Shown one piece after another: positions 13,782 through 23,736 of a stretch of DNA of 64,000 nt. The stretch is taken from assembly GCA_907164885.2 (NCBI GenBank), contig OU015492.1, forward strand, positions 197,473,460-197,537,459. Direction: 5' to 3'. Source of the stretch: Dolomedes plantarius (taxonomy: Eukaryota; Arthropoda; Arachnida; Araneae; Dolomedidae). Below the pieces are notes generated by a model. The model ran no database searches. It saw nothing but the letters and a program-made list of their open reading frames with translations, and was not told the DNA's origin. The position numbers and the translations under genes were made by a program. Each line of letters opens with the position of its first letter. The stretch's first letter is position 1.

Positions 13782-14074
13782 GTGCATATACATTGGTGCA
13801 GAGTTCTCTGCCTGCAGACCCCTGACTCCTGTCATCACATTAGTCACGGTATTTAGAACCACCCCCATTCCCGCCCCCAAGGTCCCTCGAGTTTCTTTGA
13901 TCTGGTGTCTCCCCCGACCCCGCTCGACACCATTTGACCCCCCGCCCTTTCTTTGATGCTATGTATCCGGACCACCAGAGGAGGCGATCCACGCATATAC
14001 AGAGTACAGAGTGAACATAAATCACTGGATTCCCCAAGGCACATGCAGAGAACTCTGCACCAATGTATATGCAC
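13782..14074. repeat. Fold-back element: 30-bp perfect arms, GC-rich core
   Basis: Arms at 13782-13811 (GTGCATATACATTGGTGCAG...) and 14045-14074 are exact reverse complements separated by 233 bp of C-rich sequence, which is markedly unlike the AT-rich surroundings. Overlapping minus-strand frames run through it, but they show no recognisable domain and extend unevenly outside it. It may be an unclassified MITE or a fold-back transcript source. No target duplication was found. Confidence 0.6.
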
Positions 14075-14444
14075 CATGAGCTGTAGGCGCCCCGATATAT
14101 AAGATCTATTATCTCTTCCTGGACCCGACTCTGGCATCTCGAAGCGGATGTGTACGGGTTCAGGTTCCTGTCTATAGAAAATATCTTTATTCCACTCTTC
14201 ACTTAGAAATTTTGAATGGCGGTCTCGTGAATTCAGTCGTAACCTCAGAGACAAAATTTAGCCACTTGCAAAAAGAAAGCCTCAGCTGGACTCCCTTTGC
14301 TGTAATGTGTATTAAGCTAAATGCAAAGTTTACAGATATTAAGCAGTTTTACAACAATTCTTGGATTCCAAATTACAGATACTTGTTATAAATATTACGA
14401 TTAACTTTTTCTTTTCTTGTTGGGGAGGGATACTGCATAAATAA

Positions 14445-15477
14445 TAGGGTTTAGACAAAAACCGACTTTTTGAAAAACCGGTTTTCGAATTCCAGATTTC
14501 CAAAAAACCGGTTTTAGCCGGTTTTCGAATTTTTAGTTAAAAAAAAATAGAATAGGGAAAATATTTTATTTAATTTATATTAAATAGCAAAAAACGAAAT
14601 CAATATCAAAGTCAAAATATAAAAAAAATTAAGGATTACACATTACTTACACAAAATAATGAAAACTCAAACAAAAATTTCAAATTTCAAATAATATTTA
14701 TATCTATTTCACTAATTTTAATTTCTCCTAAGAAAATAGGATTTTAAAAAACATAAAATATCCACTGAACGGTGGCTAAGTCTTGTTCTTATTTTGGACA
14801 CAATATTGCCTGAAATTGAAAATACTCGTTCACTAGCTACTGAGCTTGGTTTTATAATTTTCAGGGCATCAAATAACAAATCTAAGTTTTTGGTTCTTTT
14901 ATTCGTTGCCTCAAATAATGAAAATTCAGCTTTCAGTGTCTTTGGATCTGTAAGTTTTTCTTCAGGATCTTCAAGAATCTTATGAATTTATTTTTCCATG
15001 GCTTCCTTTAAAAAAGCATTACTCTGATGAGTAGATTTTTCGATTTGCTCTTCATCAGAATCGGTTTCCAGAAAAGAATTTGAAAATATTCTAGACAATA
15101 TCTTTCCAGATAACTATAACAACTTTATATTTTTGTTTCCAGTTTTCACTTTACAAGATTAAGCGAACCTGTCGTGACTCGTGACCGATTGCACATATGT
15201 ACTAACATAAAATAAGTCGGTTAGGCACTTCTTTTCCACGTGCGCAGTGCACAATGCACAAGCACTGGCCAACGCAGCTCGCAACGTTGAAAAAATGTGT
15301 CTGCTGCCCGTTGCATAGAATGAATAGCAAATCAAATAAGTTATAAATTAATTTTTACATAATAATTTGAATTCTTTTAAACCGGTTTTCTTAATTTAAA
15401 AACCGGTTTTCAAATGTGACAAATTTATTTTAAAAACCGGTTTTTTAAAACCGGGTTTCAAAAACCGTCAAACCCTA
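14445..15477 (-). mobile_element. hAT element, AACCGG-repeat ends, perfect TSD
   Basis: It begins TAGGGTTTAGACAAAAACCG; the inverted right end begins TAGGGTTTGACGGTTTTTGA. Both termini are packed with repeated AAACCGGTTTT motifs. The 8-mer ATAAATAA flanks it exactly on both sides (14437-14444 and 15478-15485). Inside, on the minus strand, lies the C-terminal end of a hAT transposase. Confidence 0.9.
14718..15070 (-). pseudogene. hAT transposase C-terminal remnant
   Basis: Minus-strand translation gives the hAT dimerisation region: IIKPSSVASERVFSISGNIV, then SKIRTRLSHRSVDILCFLKS and a stop at 14718. 'S.ASER.FS..G.I' followed by 'R..L....VD.L.FLK' is the diagnostic hAT signature. An in-frame TAA about 80 codons upstream of the end and the missing catalytic core show it is dead. 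Confidence 0.85.
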
Positions 15478-15537
15478 ATAAATAACTTTGTCATAAATAT
15501 GTTATTGCTAGATCGGATTTAATTTTTATATTCCCAG

Positions 15538-15710
15538 CAGTGGCGTAGCTAGGATAACTGGCGCCCGGGGCACGATACCTTTCTGGGGCCCTCAATTGGA
15601 AATTTTCGGTAAATCTTGTTTGTCTTGGGGACCATTTGGCGTCTCTCTGCGAGTGGCGCCCGGGGCATGATAGACCCCCTTGCCCCCCCCCCCCCCCCGC
15701 TACGCCACTG
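15538..15710. mobile_element. hAT MITE (GGCGCCCGGGGC family)
   Basis: The ends are CAGTGGCGTAGCTAGGATAA and CCGCTACGCCACTG. The flanking 8-mers ATTCCCAG and ATTCCCGA agree at 6 of 8. It carries the shared CTGGCGCCCGGGGCACGATA and GGGGCATGATAGACCCCC landmarks and ends in a poly-C run of about 16. Confidence 0.85.
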
Positions 15711-15836
15711 ATTCCCGATAACTAATATTACTCAAGTGCAGGTTTCTTTTTAAAGTCTATCTTCAAGATATGATATTTTTTTAAAGAAATGAGGGTAACA
15801 AACAATATTAAAAAAAAAAAAAAAAAACTCATAGTA

Positions 15837-16009
15837 CAGTGGAATCTGGATCTACCGTTTTTCAAGGGACCGACTGAACCGAATGATAAATGCGGGAAAA
15901 CGATAGATGCTGGAACATAACAAAGCAATATGATCGTCGGGACTGGGTAGAGTGGACGACACATACGGGAAAACGATGATTCGGAGAACGATCGATCGAG
16001 ATTCCACTG
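15837..16009. mobile_element. 173-bp Tigger-type MITE
   Basis: The ends CAGTGGAATCTGGATCTACC and the inverted CAGTGGAATCTCGATCGATC are flanked by TA on both sides (15835-15836, 16010-16011). The interior contains GGGAAAACGATAGATGCTGG-like blocks shared with the terminal region near 2597. Non-coding. Confidence 0.82.
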
Positions 16010-16011
16010 TA

Positions 16012-16580
16012 GTATGATAGCAGCAGGATTCATTCTTTCTTTTGACTCGTTTGTGTGGAAATCAAACTTAGAAACCAGAGGAAAATCGTGATTGTCTCAC
16101 GATTTTCCATTGGTTGTCTACTTTACGTATCTCTGGGGACACTTTTGCCTCATGACATCTCATGCACAACCTCACACTACTACTGCCCAAATGTGGGTTT
16201 ATACATACAGTCAGAGTTGGAGCCCAATAATCTTGTTGACATATATGTACGTACACACGCACACACACACATATATAAGTGGAATTTTAATAATTAAATG
16301 TGCAGTTAAATACATACATGATAAATTTGAGCCATTTAATTTTACGAGAGGTCCCGAAACAAATAGTCGAGGTTAAACTCAAAATTAGGAAATGTATAAG
16401 TAAAACTTTAATACCTATACATAATTTATATTACATATAGGGTATAATTCTTAAAGGAACATTTTTGAGCCATGTTCATAAAATATTTGTGTATTTTAGA
16501 TAGATGTGTATCTAAATCAACAATTATAGATTCTTTGTAAAAACTAACATTTAAATGACCCTAAAATTATTCAAAACATC

Positions 16581-16622
<42 letters not shown>

Positions 16623-17794
16623 TTGAGAAACAAAGTGGTTTCCAAGGATGACATTTGTCACACAAAGATGACATTTGTGCACCTTTCATATTATCAAATC
16701 TTCCGGCGATTTAATATAATTTTTTTAAATCGAAATGTGGATTTGCTGATAAAACTACTTTTCTGAAATAACTTTATTTCTAAGGATAACTTTTCTAAAT
16801 CCACGTACTATCAATAAGAATGGCGGAAAAGGAAGTCACGTGCGTTTGGAGGTTGCAAAGCAAATTACTAATTGGATGGTATGTAACTACACGTATAATA
16901 ATGCTGAGAGGTTCCCTAAGGAAAATCGTATCTTGGCCAGGAAGTGTGATTAGGTTACAAAGAACAGAAGATTTTAGATTCGCTTACCAAAGAAAATTTC
17001 TTGAAACTGAGAAATATATGTGTAATGAGTTATAAAATCATTGCACGATTACACACTAAATAATAAATTTCAATAAAATGAACTTATCTATAAGTTTTAA
17101 TAAAATATTGATCAGTAAAATTTTCCATAAAAGGCACAATTTTCCTTAAAATTCTTTTATTAATAAAATAACTTTATGATATTTGCCGAAATAACGGAAG
17201 TATTGTCTATTCACGTGAAAAGACCAAGTGTGTGGTTCAGTCTATTTGACAGTTAAGAATGCCTACTTGAAAACTCTAATATGGATAATGGGATCATACT
17301 GGTATACCTAACATTAATTCGAAGGGAAATAATAAATTAAATTTTAATATATTTACAAGTTTACATTTTTTCAACGGGAAATTGAATTTTTTAATACATC
17401 TTTTGAGTTTAATTTGGGATTCAAAACTATGTCTATTTTTAAGAAGTCTCTCGTAAATTTTTAATGCATATGAAATATTTACAAGCGTAATTTTTACCGT
17501 TTTCCAGTTGATAATTAATTGTTTTACGGTGAAGCATTTGGAAAGGCTAGACTATTTCCTGATTCGTACTTTGACGCTCAATAAAATATTAGGCTTTTTT
17601 AAGGCCTTCTCTCTGAATTATTTGCAAGTTGTTTAACTATACATTCCTTTTGGAAAGTTTTAACTTAAGTTATGATAATTCTGAGATTGATGCTGATTTT
17701 ATCTGACCATTATTCGATGATCAAACGAATACAAATAATTTTTTCCCCATGAGGCAAGGTTTCTAATGCAAAGGTTTCTACATAACCAAGCTAA
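16012..17794. other. Unassigned AT-rich sequence
   Basis: No gene was recognised. Includes a short CA run near 16256 and an (ATT)n microsatellite at 16583-16622. A short frame at 16820-17035 has no recognisable domain. Confidence 0.35.
16583..16622. repeat. (ATT)n microsatellite
   Basis: About 13 ATT units. Confidence 0.85.
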
Positions 17795-17803
17795 TCTATA
17801 TAT

Positions 17804-18050
17804 GAGGCGGTGAAAGGCAAAGTGGTGTAAGTCACATTTCCAACTTTTTTTATTTGAGAGCAAAAATGCAATCTTCATGTTCAATTTATAGTGGAATTGC
17901 AACTAATTATTATTTGCAATATTATAATAATTATTATGAATCATATTTTGTTCAATTTATAGTGGAATATTTCGTAGTTTTTGCAGTAAAACGCTTCTGA
18001 CTTACACCATTTGATTTACTGACTTACACCACTTTGCCTTTCACCGCCTC
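17804..18050. mobile_element. 247-bp palindromic MITE inside Helitron
   Basis: Perfect 30-bp terminal inverted repeats beginning GAGGCGGTGAAAGGCAAAGT (left 17804-17833, right 18021-18050). The inner sequence ACTGACTTACACCA is repeated near the right end. Flanking ATAT on both sides could be a target duplication but is ambiguous because the target is itself an AT run. Removing it restores the 5' end of the Helitron family. Confidence 0.88.
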
Positions 18051-18673
18051 ATATATAAAACAGTTCCGTAACTGACTGACTCACTGACTGACATACAACG
18101 CGCAGACCAAACCGCTGAACCTAAAGGGCTGAAATTTTGCATGGCGATTCTTCTTATAGTGTAGGGGTGCACTAAGAAAGATTTTTGAAAAATTCTTCTT
18201 AGATTTTTTTAAATTAAATTTTTAAGCTGTTTTAGTAACTTTTTTAAGTTTGCATTTAAAATAATAATTTGAGGGCTATAAAATTTATATCACGAGAAAG
18301 ATCATAAAAATTCCTTTAAAATGAGATCTTTTTTGAATCTTTACCTCCATTTTCTGATTTTTGGGGAATTTTTAAAGATAAATTTTTAGAATTTAATTTA
18401 TTAAATGCTGATCACGTGATTTCTTTTTCTGGTACTTTAAATAAATTTATCGTCACGTGCATAACAACTAAATAGACAAAAAAAATATATTTTTTTTTTT
18501 TTGCTAATGCTTCAGGCGATTGGACATTATCCAAAAAAATATTAAAATAGAATAAAATATATGTTCCTCAAACTGTACTATATTAACTGTACTATATTCT
18601 TTAGTATGTCCTATTACATTTAATTTGAATATTTTTTTTCTACATTATTTTGTTTATGAAAATATCCCTTACG

Positions 18674-18677
<4 letters not shown>

Positions 18678-18759
<82 letters not shown>
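18678..18759. repeat. (AT)n microsatellite
   Basis: AT run inside the Helitron-type element. Confidence 0.9.
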
Positions 18760-18761
<2 letters not shown>

Positions 18762-18934
18762 CATCAATTGTATACATTGATCATCGTAATTATTACAAAT
18801 AAATAAATAAATAAATAAATAAATATATATATATATATATTAAAAAAAAATTTTTTTTTTGGCATTAATTGCATGCATTGATCGTTGTATTTAATTTGAA
18901 TGTACTCTGTAGCGAAGTGCGGGTTTTCAGCTAG

Positions 18935-21216
18935 TAATAATCATAAACTTTTTTTTCTGGAATGGCAAATTTATCACTTATGAGTAACAACACCAATGAA
19001 ATAAAGCAAAATATGATAATACTGTAAAAAATTTAAAAGCATATCCGGTAATTTCAAGAACTTTTGTGATATGCAGTGTATAACATTTTTACTATATTGC
19101 TGTAGTATTTTTATGATCAATGGTCAAAGTGAACTGATATTGAAATTATATGTGAATAATTATTTCTTTAAAACAAATTTCCTTCACCGGATAGAATTAG
19201 TAGAACAGCCATTGTATAAAAGACATATTCTGCACTCAATTACCGCAGCTAATTATTTTAGGATTTGTTTTAAATATCCCCCCCCCCCCCCCAAAAAAAA
19301 AAAAAAAAAAAAAAAAAAACAGGAAAAAAGAAGAAAAAAGTTTAAAAAAAGTTAATTAAATCCTTTATGCTGATTTTACAACTGTATATCTCCCACGTCG
19401 TAACTTTTTTTTTTTTTTAAATTTTCCACTACACATTGGAAATAATCAGCCTTATTATTTAGCCTTCATTTTGCAGAAGTATTGAGACAACCATTTCAAA
19501 ATATTACTATGAAATATTCATCTTAATTTGCTATTTTGTGTTAGTATATTTTTTGTCTCTGGCAATATACCGTTACGAAGAATTCTTACACCATTCAACA
19601 ATTCCCAAGAGTTCTTTTAGTGGGCAATATGATTCATAAGTTAGGAGTACACAGTAAAAGGAATTTAACATGACGTTGAGTCACTGAACTTCATGTGCCA
19701 TGCACTGTAGAATCAGCTGTTTGGCGTAGAGCTACTAGATTACTATATTTATCGCTGTTTTTGCTCCATTCACAGTTTGAAAATAGATCAACAAAAAGAA
19801 CGGGATTGTAAATGATTATTTCAGAGATTTAAAATCAATATTACTCGTCCTTTAATGGAAAAAAAAAAGTTGTCGCCGAATGAACAAATTAACATTTAAA
19901 TGTGAAATAATCACATGAATAACATCTAGTCCAGAATACTCCAGTTTTATTTTTTCTTTATACTTTACCTTTTCCAACGTATTATGAAACGTGTAACGAT
20001 ATTTTGTTATGTGTTTATTAATTAAATGTGTTTATATAATGTGCTAATATTATAAATGTGTTTATATAATGTGTTTATATAATATATATTAAATGTGTTT
20101 ATAATATTAATACAAGAAACCAAACTTAGCAAAAGCTAACCGAAAATAGAACAATGATAAAAGGGAGATCTAGAGGGCTACAGTCAATAAGAAATTTCTC
20201 ACTGTTTCATCAAACACCATAAAAAAAAATCGTTTACGTTATAAATCGACAGGATTGAACTGCTTGTTCAAAAGCTATATATTACTAATTATATGTGTGT
20301 GCAGCATGAAATGAATCAATAAAGCACTACTCCATTGGTTGGAAAAGTAAAAAAATAAATCAATAACTAATAAAGTAAAATGGTAACCGAAAAATTCTCT
20401 AGATACAATCTATCGGAAAAGTTCAGCAATTTTTTCATTAACCACATTAATGATCGTTTTCTTTAGTTTGTTCTTAAATTTATTCACTTTTAAGTTTTTT
20501 AAATAACTTTAATAGCAAACTTAAATAACTTTGCAATGCATTTCTTGAAACAAATAAATAGTTAGAATAACTCAAAATCTCATCAATTATTTATGTTGAT
20601 AAAACAAAGATAATTGTTAAAAAATTATTCAATTAAATAATGTATAACTGTAACAGTTCCCTCAGAGATATTCAATTCTAAAATCATATTGAAATTGAGT
20701 TTTTTCAATTTCTGTTTCTTTGTAAACGAGGCTACATTTAACTTATTAGTTCAGTTTAAGAAAGAATTCAATTTACTAAAATTTTCTGAAGATTCTTAAT
20801 TAAAAAAATAAATTATAGTCTTTTAAAAATTTAAAAAGATTATATATATTTTATAAATATCAAAAAAGATGTATTGTGTATAGTATATTTATTTGTTTCT
20901 TTTTCATTTGCAATATTTAAAAAAAAAGAAAAAATGATAAAATTGACCAAAAACACGGGGGGACCCCCCCATCTGTCCTAAATTTATTTAACATTAATTT
21001 CACCATTCATTCCCAAATCATTCTAAATGAGCCTATTACAGCTACTTCTAATGCATTCGAAAAGGAGAAGACTGATTTCTTACACGTTAATAAAAGTGCA
21101 CAGATGTTTTATTTTAAGCAAAGGAAGGGTGAAGGTGTGCCTGTGTAACAGATACTGTCATTCTACTCCAACACCGTTTATTCTTTCAAAAATTTCTCTT
21201 GCTTTATTTCCCGATT
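18935..21216. other. Unassigned AT-rich sequence
   Basis: No gene was recognised. A C-run followed by an A-run sits at about 19278-19319. A GTGTTTATATAATGTG motif repeats several times at 20010-20100. No element borders were seen. Confidence 0.35.
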
Positions 21217-21411
21217 TTTGCCAACCACGTTTTATAGTGGTCAGCGTCTCGGGCTTCCCCGGTGTGGACTCGTGTTCGAATCCCCGATACGGCATGGACG
21301 TTCCCTTGCTGTCCCCTCACAGGGAGCAGTGTTGGCTCCCCTGTATGGAGTTGGCCCTTGATAAAGTAACCAACGAATTCGCGGTGTGGATGGGGGTCAA
21401 TGTCCTCAGCA
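21217..21411 (+). mobile_element. tRNA-derived SINE (family B)
   Basis: A TAGTGGTCAGCGTCTCGGGC block resembles a tRNA A box, and GTGTTCGAATCCCCGATACG contains a near-perfect B box, spaced as in a tRNA gene. The tRNA-like head is followed by an unrelated GC-richer body. The 3' border is provisional, set at the start of the next element's target duplication. Confidence 0.65.
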
Positions 21412-21419
21412 CAAAATAC

Positions 21420-21791
21420 CAATGGCGTAGCGAGCATAACTGGCGCCCGGGGCACGAGATAACTTTGTGGCGCCCCCCCCGCAAAACATATATTAATATA
21501 ATATATAGACCTTATATTGGCGCCCCTCCCCCGAAAAACATATAATAATATAATATATAGACCTTATATTGGCGCCCCCCCGAAAAACATATAGTAATAT
21601 AGTATATAGACATTATATTGGCCCCCCCCCCCCCAGAAAAACATATAGTAATATAGTATATAGACCTTATACTGGCACCCCCCCCGAAAAACATATAGTA
21701 ATGTAATATATAGACCTTATATTGGCGCCCCTCTGCAAGTGACGCCCGGGGCATGATAGACCCCCTTGCCCCTCCCCTCGCTACGCCACTG
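21420..21791. mobile_element. hAT MITE with internal minisatellite, perfect TSD
   Basis: The ends are CAATGGCGTAGCGAGCATAA and CTCGCTACGCCACTG. The 8-mer CAAAATAC flanks it exactly (21412-21419, 21792-21799). Same family as 6777, 11849, 15538 and 30620, but the centre holds about five copies of a roughly 60-bp unit built from GGCGCCCCCC, AAAACATATA and TATATAGACCTTATAT. Confidence 0.92.
21468..21730. repeat. About 60-bp tandem repeat inside hAT MITE
   Basis: Five imperfect units; each has a poly-C stretch of 6-14, then GAAAAACATATAGTAATATA and ATAGACCTTATATTGG. Unit differences are mostly in the length of the C run. An open frame crossing it is an artefact. Confidence 0.85.
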
Positions 21792-21799
21792 CAAAATAC

Positions 21800-22477
21800 C
21801 TGCCAAAATTATAACTCGCGACGCCTGATAATTTTTTTCTCTCTGGAGGACAAGCGATCCCAGGGTTCTGCGACGCACACTTAAGGAAACCCAGCGATAG
21901 AGGAGAGACCTATTCTGTATGACTGATGCTCAAAAGAAGGAAAAATATATAATTAATACAAATAAAAATGTGGATCTCGGAAAGCAAAAATTCCCTCGCA
22001 TTAATAGACTTACGATTTTGAAACTCGCGGTCATCATCCTAATATTCAACAAATATAGAACAGTGGCTCTTTGGGGGAACGCTGCTAATGGTACGCTATT
22101 TTAGTAGTTCGGTTAGTGCTTAAAATATGATGTCCTTCGCTTTAAATTATATCGACTTCTAAAATGTTTCATAGCAAGGTTCTTTTAGGTGGCATTGAAA
22201 ATCTGCACAATATTTAAACAAATATATTCTTAAATTTTCCTGATTCGAACCTTTAAAAAGGGCCTAAAAGGAGTGAGGAAAACGATAAAATGGACCTGCA
22301 AATGGACAGGAATGTGTTTCATAGGCATACTTTCCCACTCCTCTGAGGCGCTATTAGGGGAGATAGAACATAAAACTTCTTCACATAAAGAGTTTAAAAA
22401 ACGGTAGAAACAAGCAATACCTCTGAATTCCTCTTTACTGACTAACCCTAACCGAAAATTCTTTATTTAGAAACACC
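21800..22477. other. Unassigned spacer
   Basis: No gene or repeat was recognised. The final 9 bases (AGAAACACC) are the left target duplication of the next SINE. Confidence 0.35.
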
Positions 22478-22668
22478 CTCGCCAGGTGATGGCCGAATGG
22501 CTAGGGCGCCGGCATTCGGTTCAAATCCTGTAGGTAAGAGTCCCACTGTTGGCATGGATGTTTGTGGCCGTTCGGAATCGACTTGAAACTGTAGGTCCCG
22601 GTCTTATTAGCCCTCGTGTAGCAAAAAGTTGACCGTAGCGCTCCAAACCAAACCAAACCAAACCAATA
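22478..22668 (+). mobile_element. tRNA-derived SINE (family A) with 9-bp TSD
   Basis: A box-like GATGGCCGAATGGCTAGGGC and a decayed B box region near GGTAAGAGTCCCACTGTTGG give a tRNA-like head. The body contains TGTTTGTGGCCGTTCGGAAT and the 3' end is a short (AAACC)n tail. The exact 9-mer AGAAACACC flanks it (22469-22477 and 22669-22677), as expected for LINE-mediated retroposition. A second copy is at 52317-52492; minus-strand copies are at 37456-37560 and 60925-61262. Confidence 0.85.
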
Positions 22669-22900
22669 AGAAACACCGTCACGTACTATAATGGCATCTG
22701 TTTTCGCTACTGGCACTTTTAAATGAATCCCATAACCAACAATTGAAACTAAACTTTGAATATGTTAGAAAATTTAAAAAAAGTTACACAAATCAGTTAA
22801 AGAGTGGTTTTTAATTTTTCATTTTCCGCTATAACCTAAATATTTTTCCAGGGAAGAGTTTAGAAAGAGTCTTAAAGTTGTATAAAACAATCGTGTGTAA

Positions 22901-22903
<3 letters not shown>

Positions 22904-22978
<75 letters not shown>
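22904..22978. repeat. (AT)n microsatellite
   Basis: AT run with single GT interruption. Confidence 0.9.
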
Positions 22979-23084
22979 CTGTGGTAGAAAAGAAAAATAA
23001 AATTTATTCATATTCAATGGTTGGTAGAGCCTCCACGAGTGGCGATTACAGCCTCAACCCTCCGGGACATGCTTTCCATAAGTT

Positions 23085-23090
<6 letters not shown>

Positions 23091-23174
<84 letters not shown>
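23091..23174. repeat. (AT)n microsatellite
   Basis: About 84 bp of AT, roughly 490 bp upstream of the transporter start codon. Confidence 0.9.
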
Positions 23175-23178
<4 letters not shown>

Positions 23179-23424
23179 CCTCCTGCTTGGGGGCATTGAG
23201 ATAAAATATTCCTACCGGACACCTAACATTAAAAGAAATTTGTCTCTGATCATGACCTTATGTAACCTGCTGGCCTGAGAATCAGTTATCCTCCGTTACT
23301 CCTCTATTGGCACCTGGTGATGCCATTCTATAAATTTAAGAGCGCGCGCCATTCTCGACCGGTTCAGGTAATTCGTACGATTGCCACGAAATTGGCGATT
23401 ATTTGGCTAACTTGGCGAGAAGCT

Positions 23425-23450
23425 TCGTTTCATCACGTGACGTGAGGTTT
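23425..23450 (+). promoter_or_regulatory. Possible E-box/CRE-like promoter motif
   Basis: TCACGTGACGTGAGG holds a palindromic CACGTG E-box with flanking TCACGTGAC, overlapping TGACGT. It lies about 220 bp upstream of the SLC35F6-like start codon. The 9-mer equals nine of ten positions of the CLEAR element (GTCACGTGAC) bound by MiT/TFE factors at lysosomal genes. Function here is inferred from motif and position alone. Confidence 0.35.
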
Positions 23451-23659
23451 GTTGTTATCTGTTATCAAACTGTGTGATGTGTGTGCAATGATATGTTAAA
23501 ATGTCATCGAAGCACCGATACTAGATCAGTACTGACTAAGGTTGTATTAATACTAGCTGACATACTTCAGTTAGAGCTAGATGGTAGTACAGTTATTCTA
23601 TAAATCAGACAGTTCGGTATTTTGCTTTTGTTCGGAGAAGGAAAGTCCGGTTTTGAAAG

Positions 23660-23736
23660 ATGGCTTGGACTACTTACCAAAAGCTTTTAGCGTTGTTGAT
23701 GGTAGCTACTGGCTCAATCAACACGTTAGCTACGAA
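23660..23736 (+). CDS. SLC35F6: SLC35F6-like exon 1 (coding)
   Basis: The ATG begins a hydrophobic N-terminus that runs to ACG AA before the donor GTAAGTC. The split Lys codon is completed by exon 2. The 5' UTR extends upstream; its start cannot be fixed. Confidence 0.9.

Larger units (their letters stand above)
17795..18934 (+). mobile_element. Helitron-type element (family 2), split by a MITE
   Basis: The 5' end TCTATATAT (17795) is separated from its continuation ATATATAAAACAGTTCCG by a 247-bp palindromic MITE (17804-18050). Thereafter it follows the family through GACTGACTCACTGACTGACA and AAGGGCTGAAATTTTGCATG. The 3' end is GTGCGGGTTTTCAGCTAG followed by T. An AT microsatellite lies at 18678-18759 and short AAAT/AT runs near 18800. 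No coding capacity. Confidence 0.75.

Noticed and set aside
13683..14254. Minus-strand frames of 65-133 codons
   Set aside because: They overlap each other in different frames across the GC-rich fold-back; high G+C with few stops explains the openness and no motif is recognised.
16820..17035. 71-codon plus-strand frame
   Set aside because: Resembles no transposase or host domain I know; no supporting splice or repeat context.
21027..21545. 172-codon plus-strand frame
   Set aside because: It runs from anonymous DNA through a tRNA-derived SINE into a hAT MITE; a mosaic of repeats, not a gene.
21468..21730. Regular repeats resembling a CRISPR array
   Set aside because: Units are contiguous without unique spacers and lie within a hAT element with a perfect target duplication.
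21512..21754. Minus-strand frame with repeated peptide unit
   Set aside because: The repeat is the translation of the MITE's internal minisatellite.
22478..22668. True tRNA gene
   Set aside because: The tRNA-like head does not fold into a complete cloverleaf, is followed by a conserved body and tail, and is flanked by a 9-bp duplication: a SINE.
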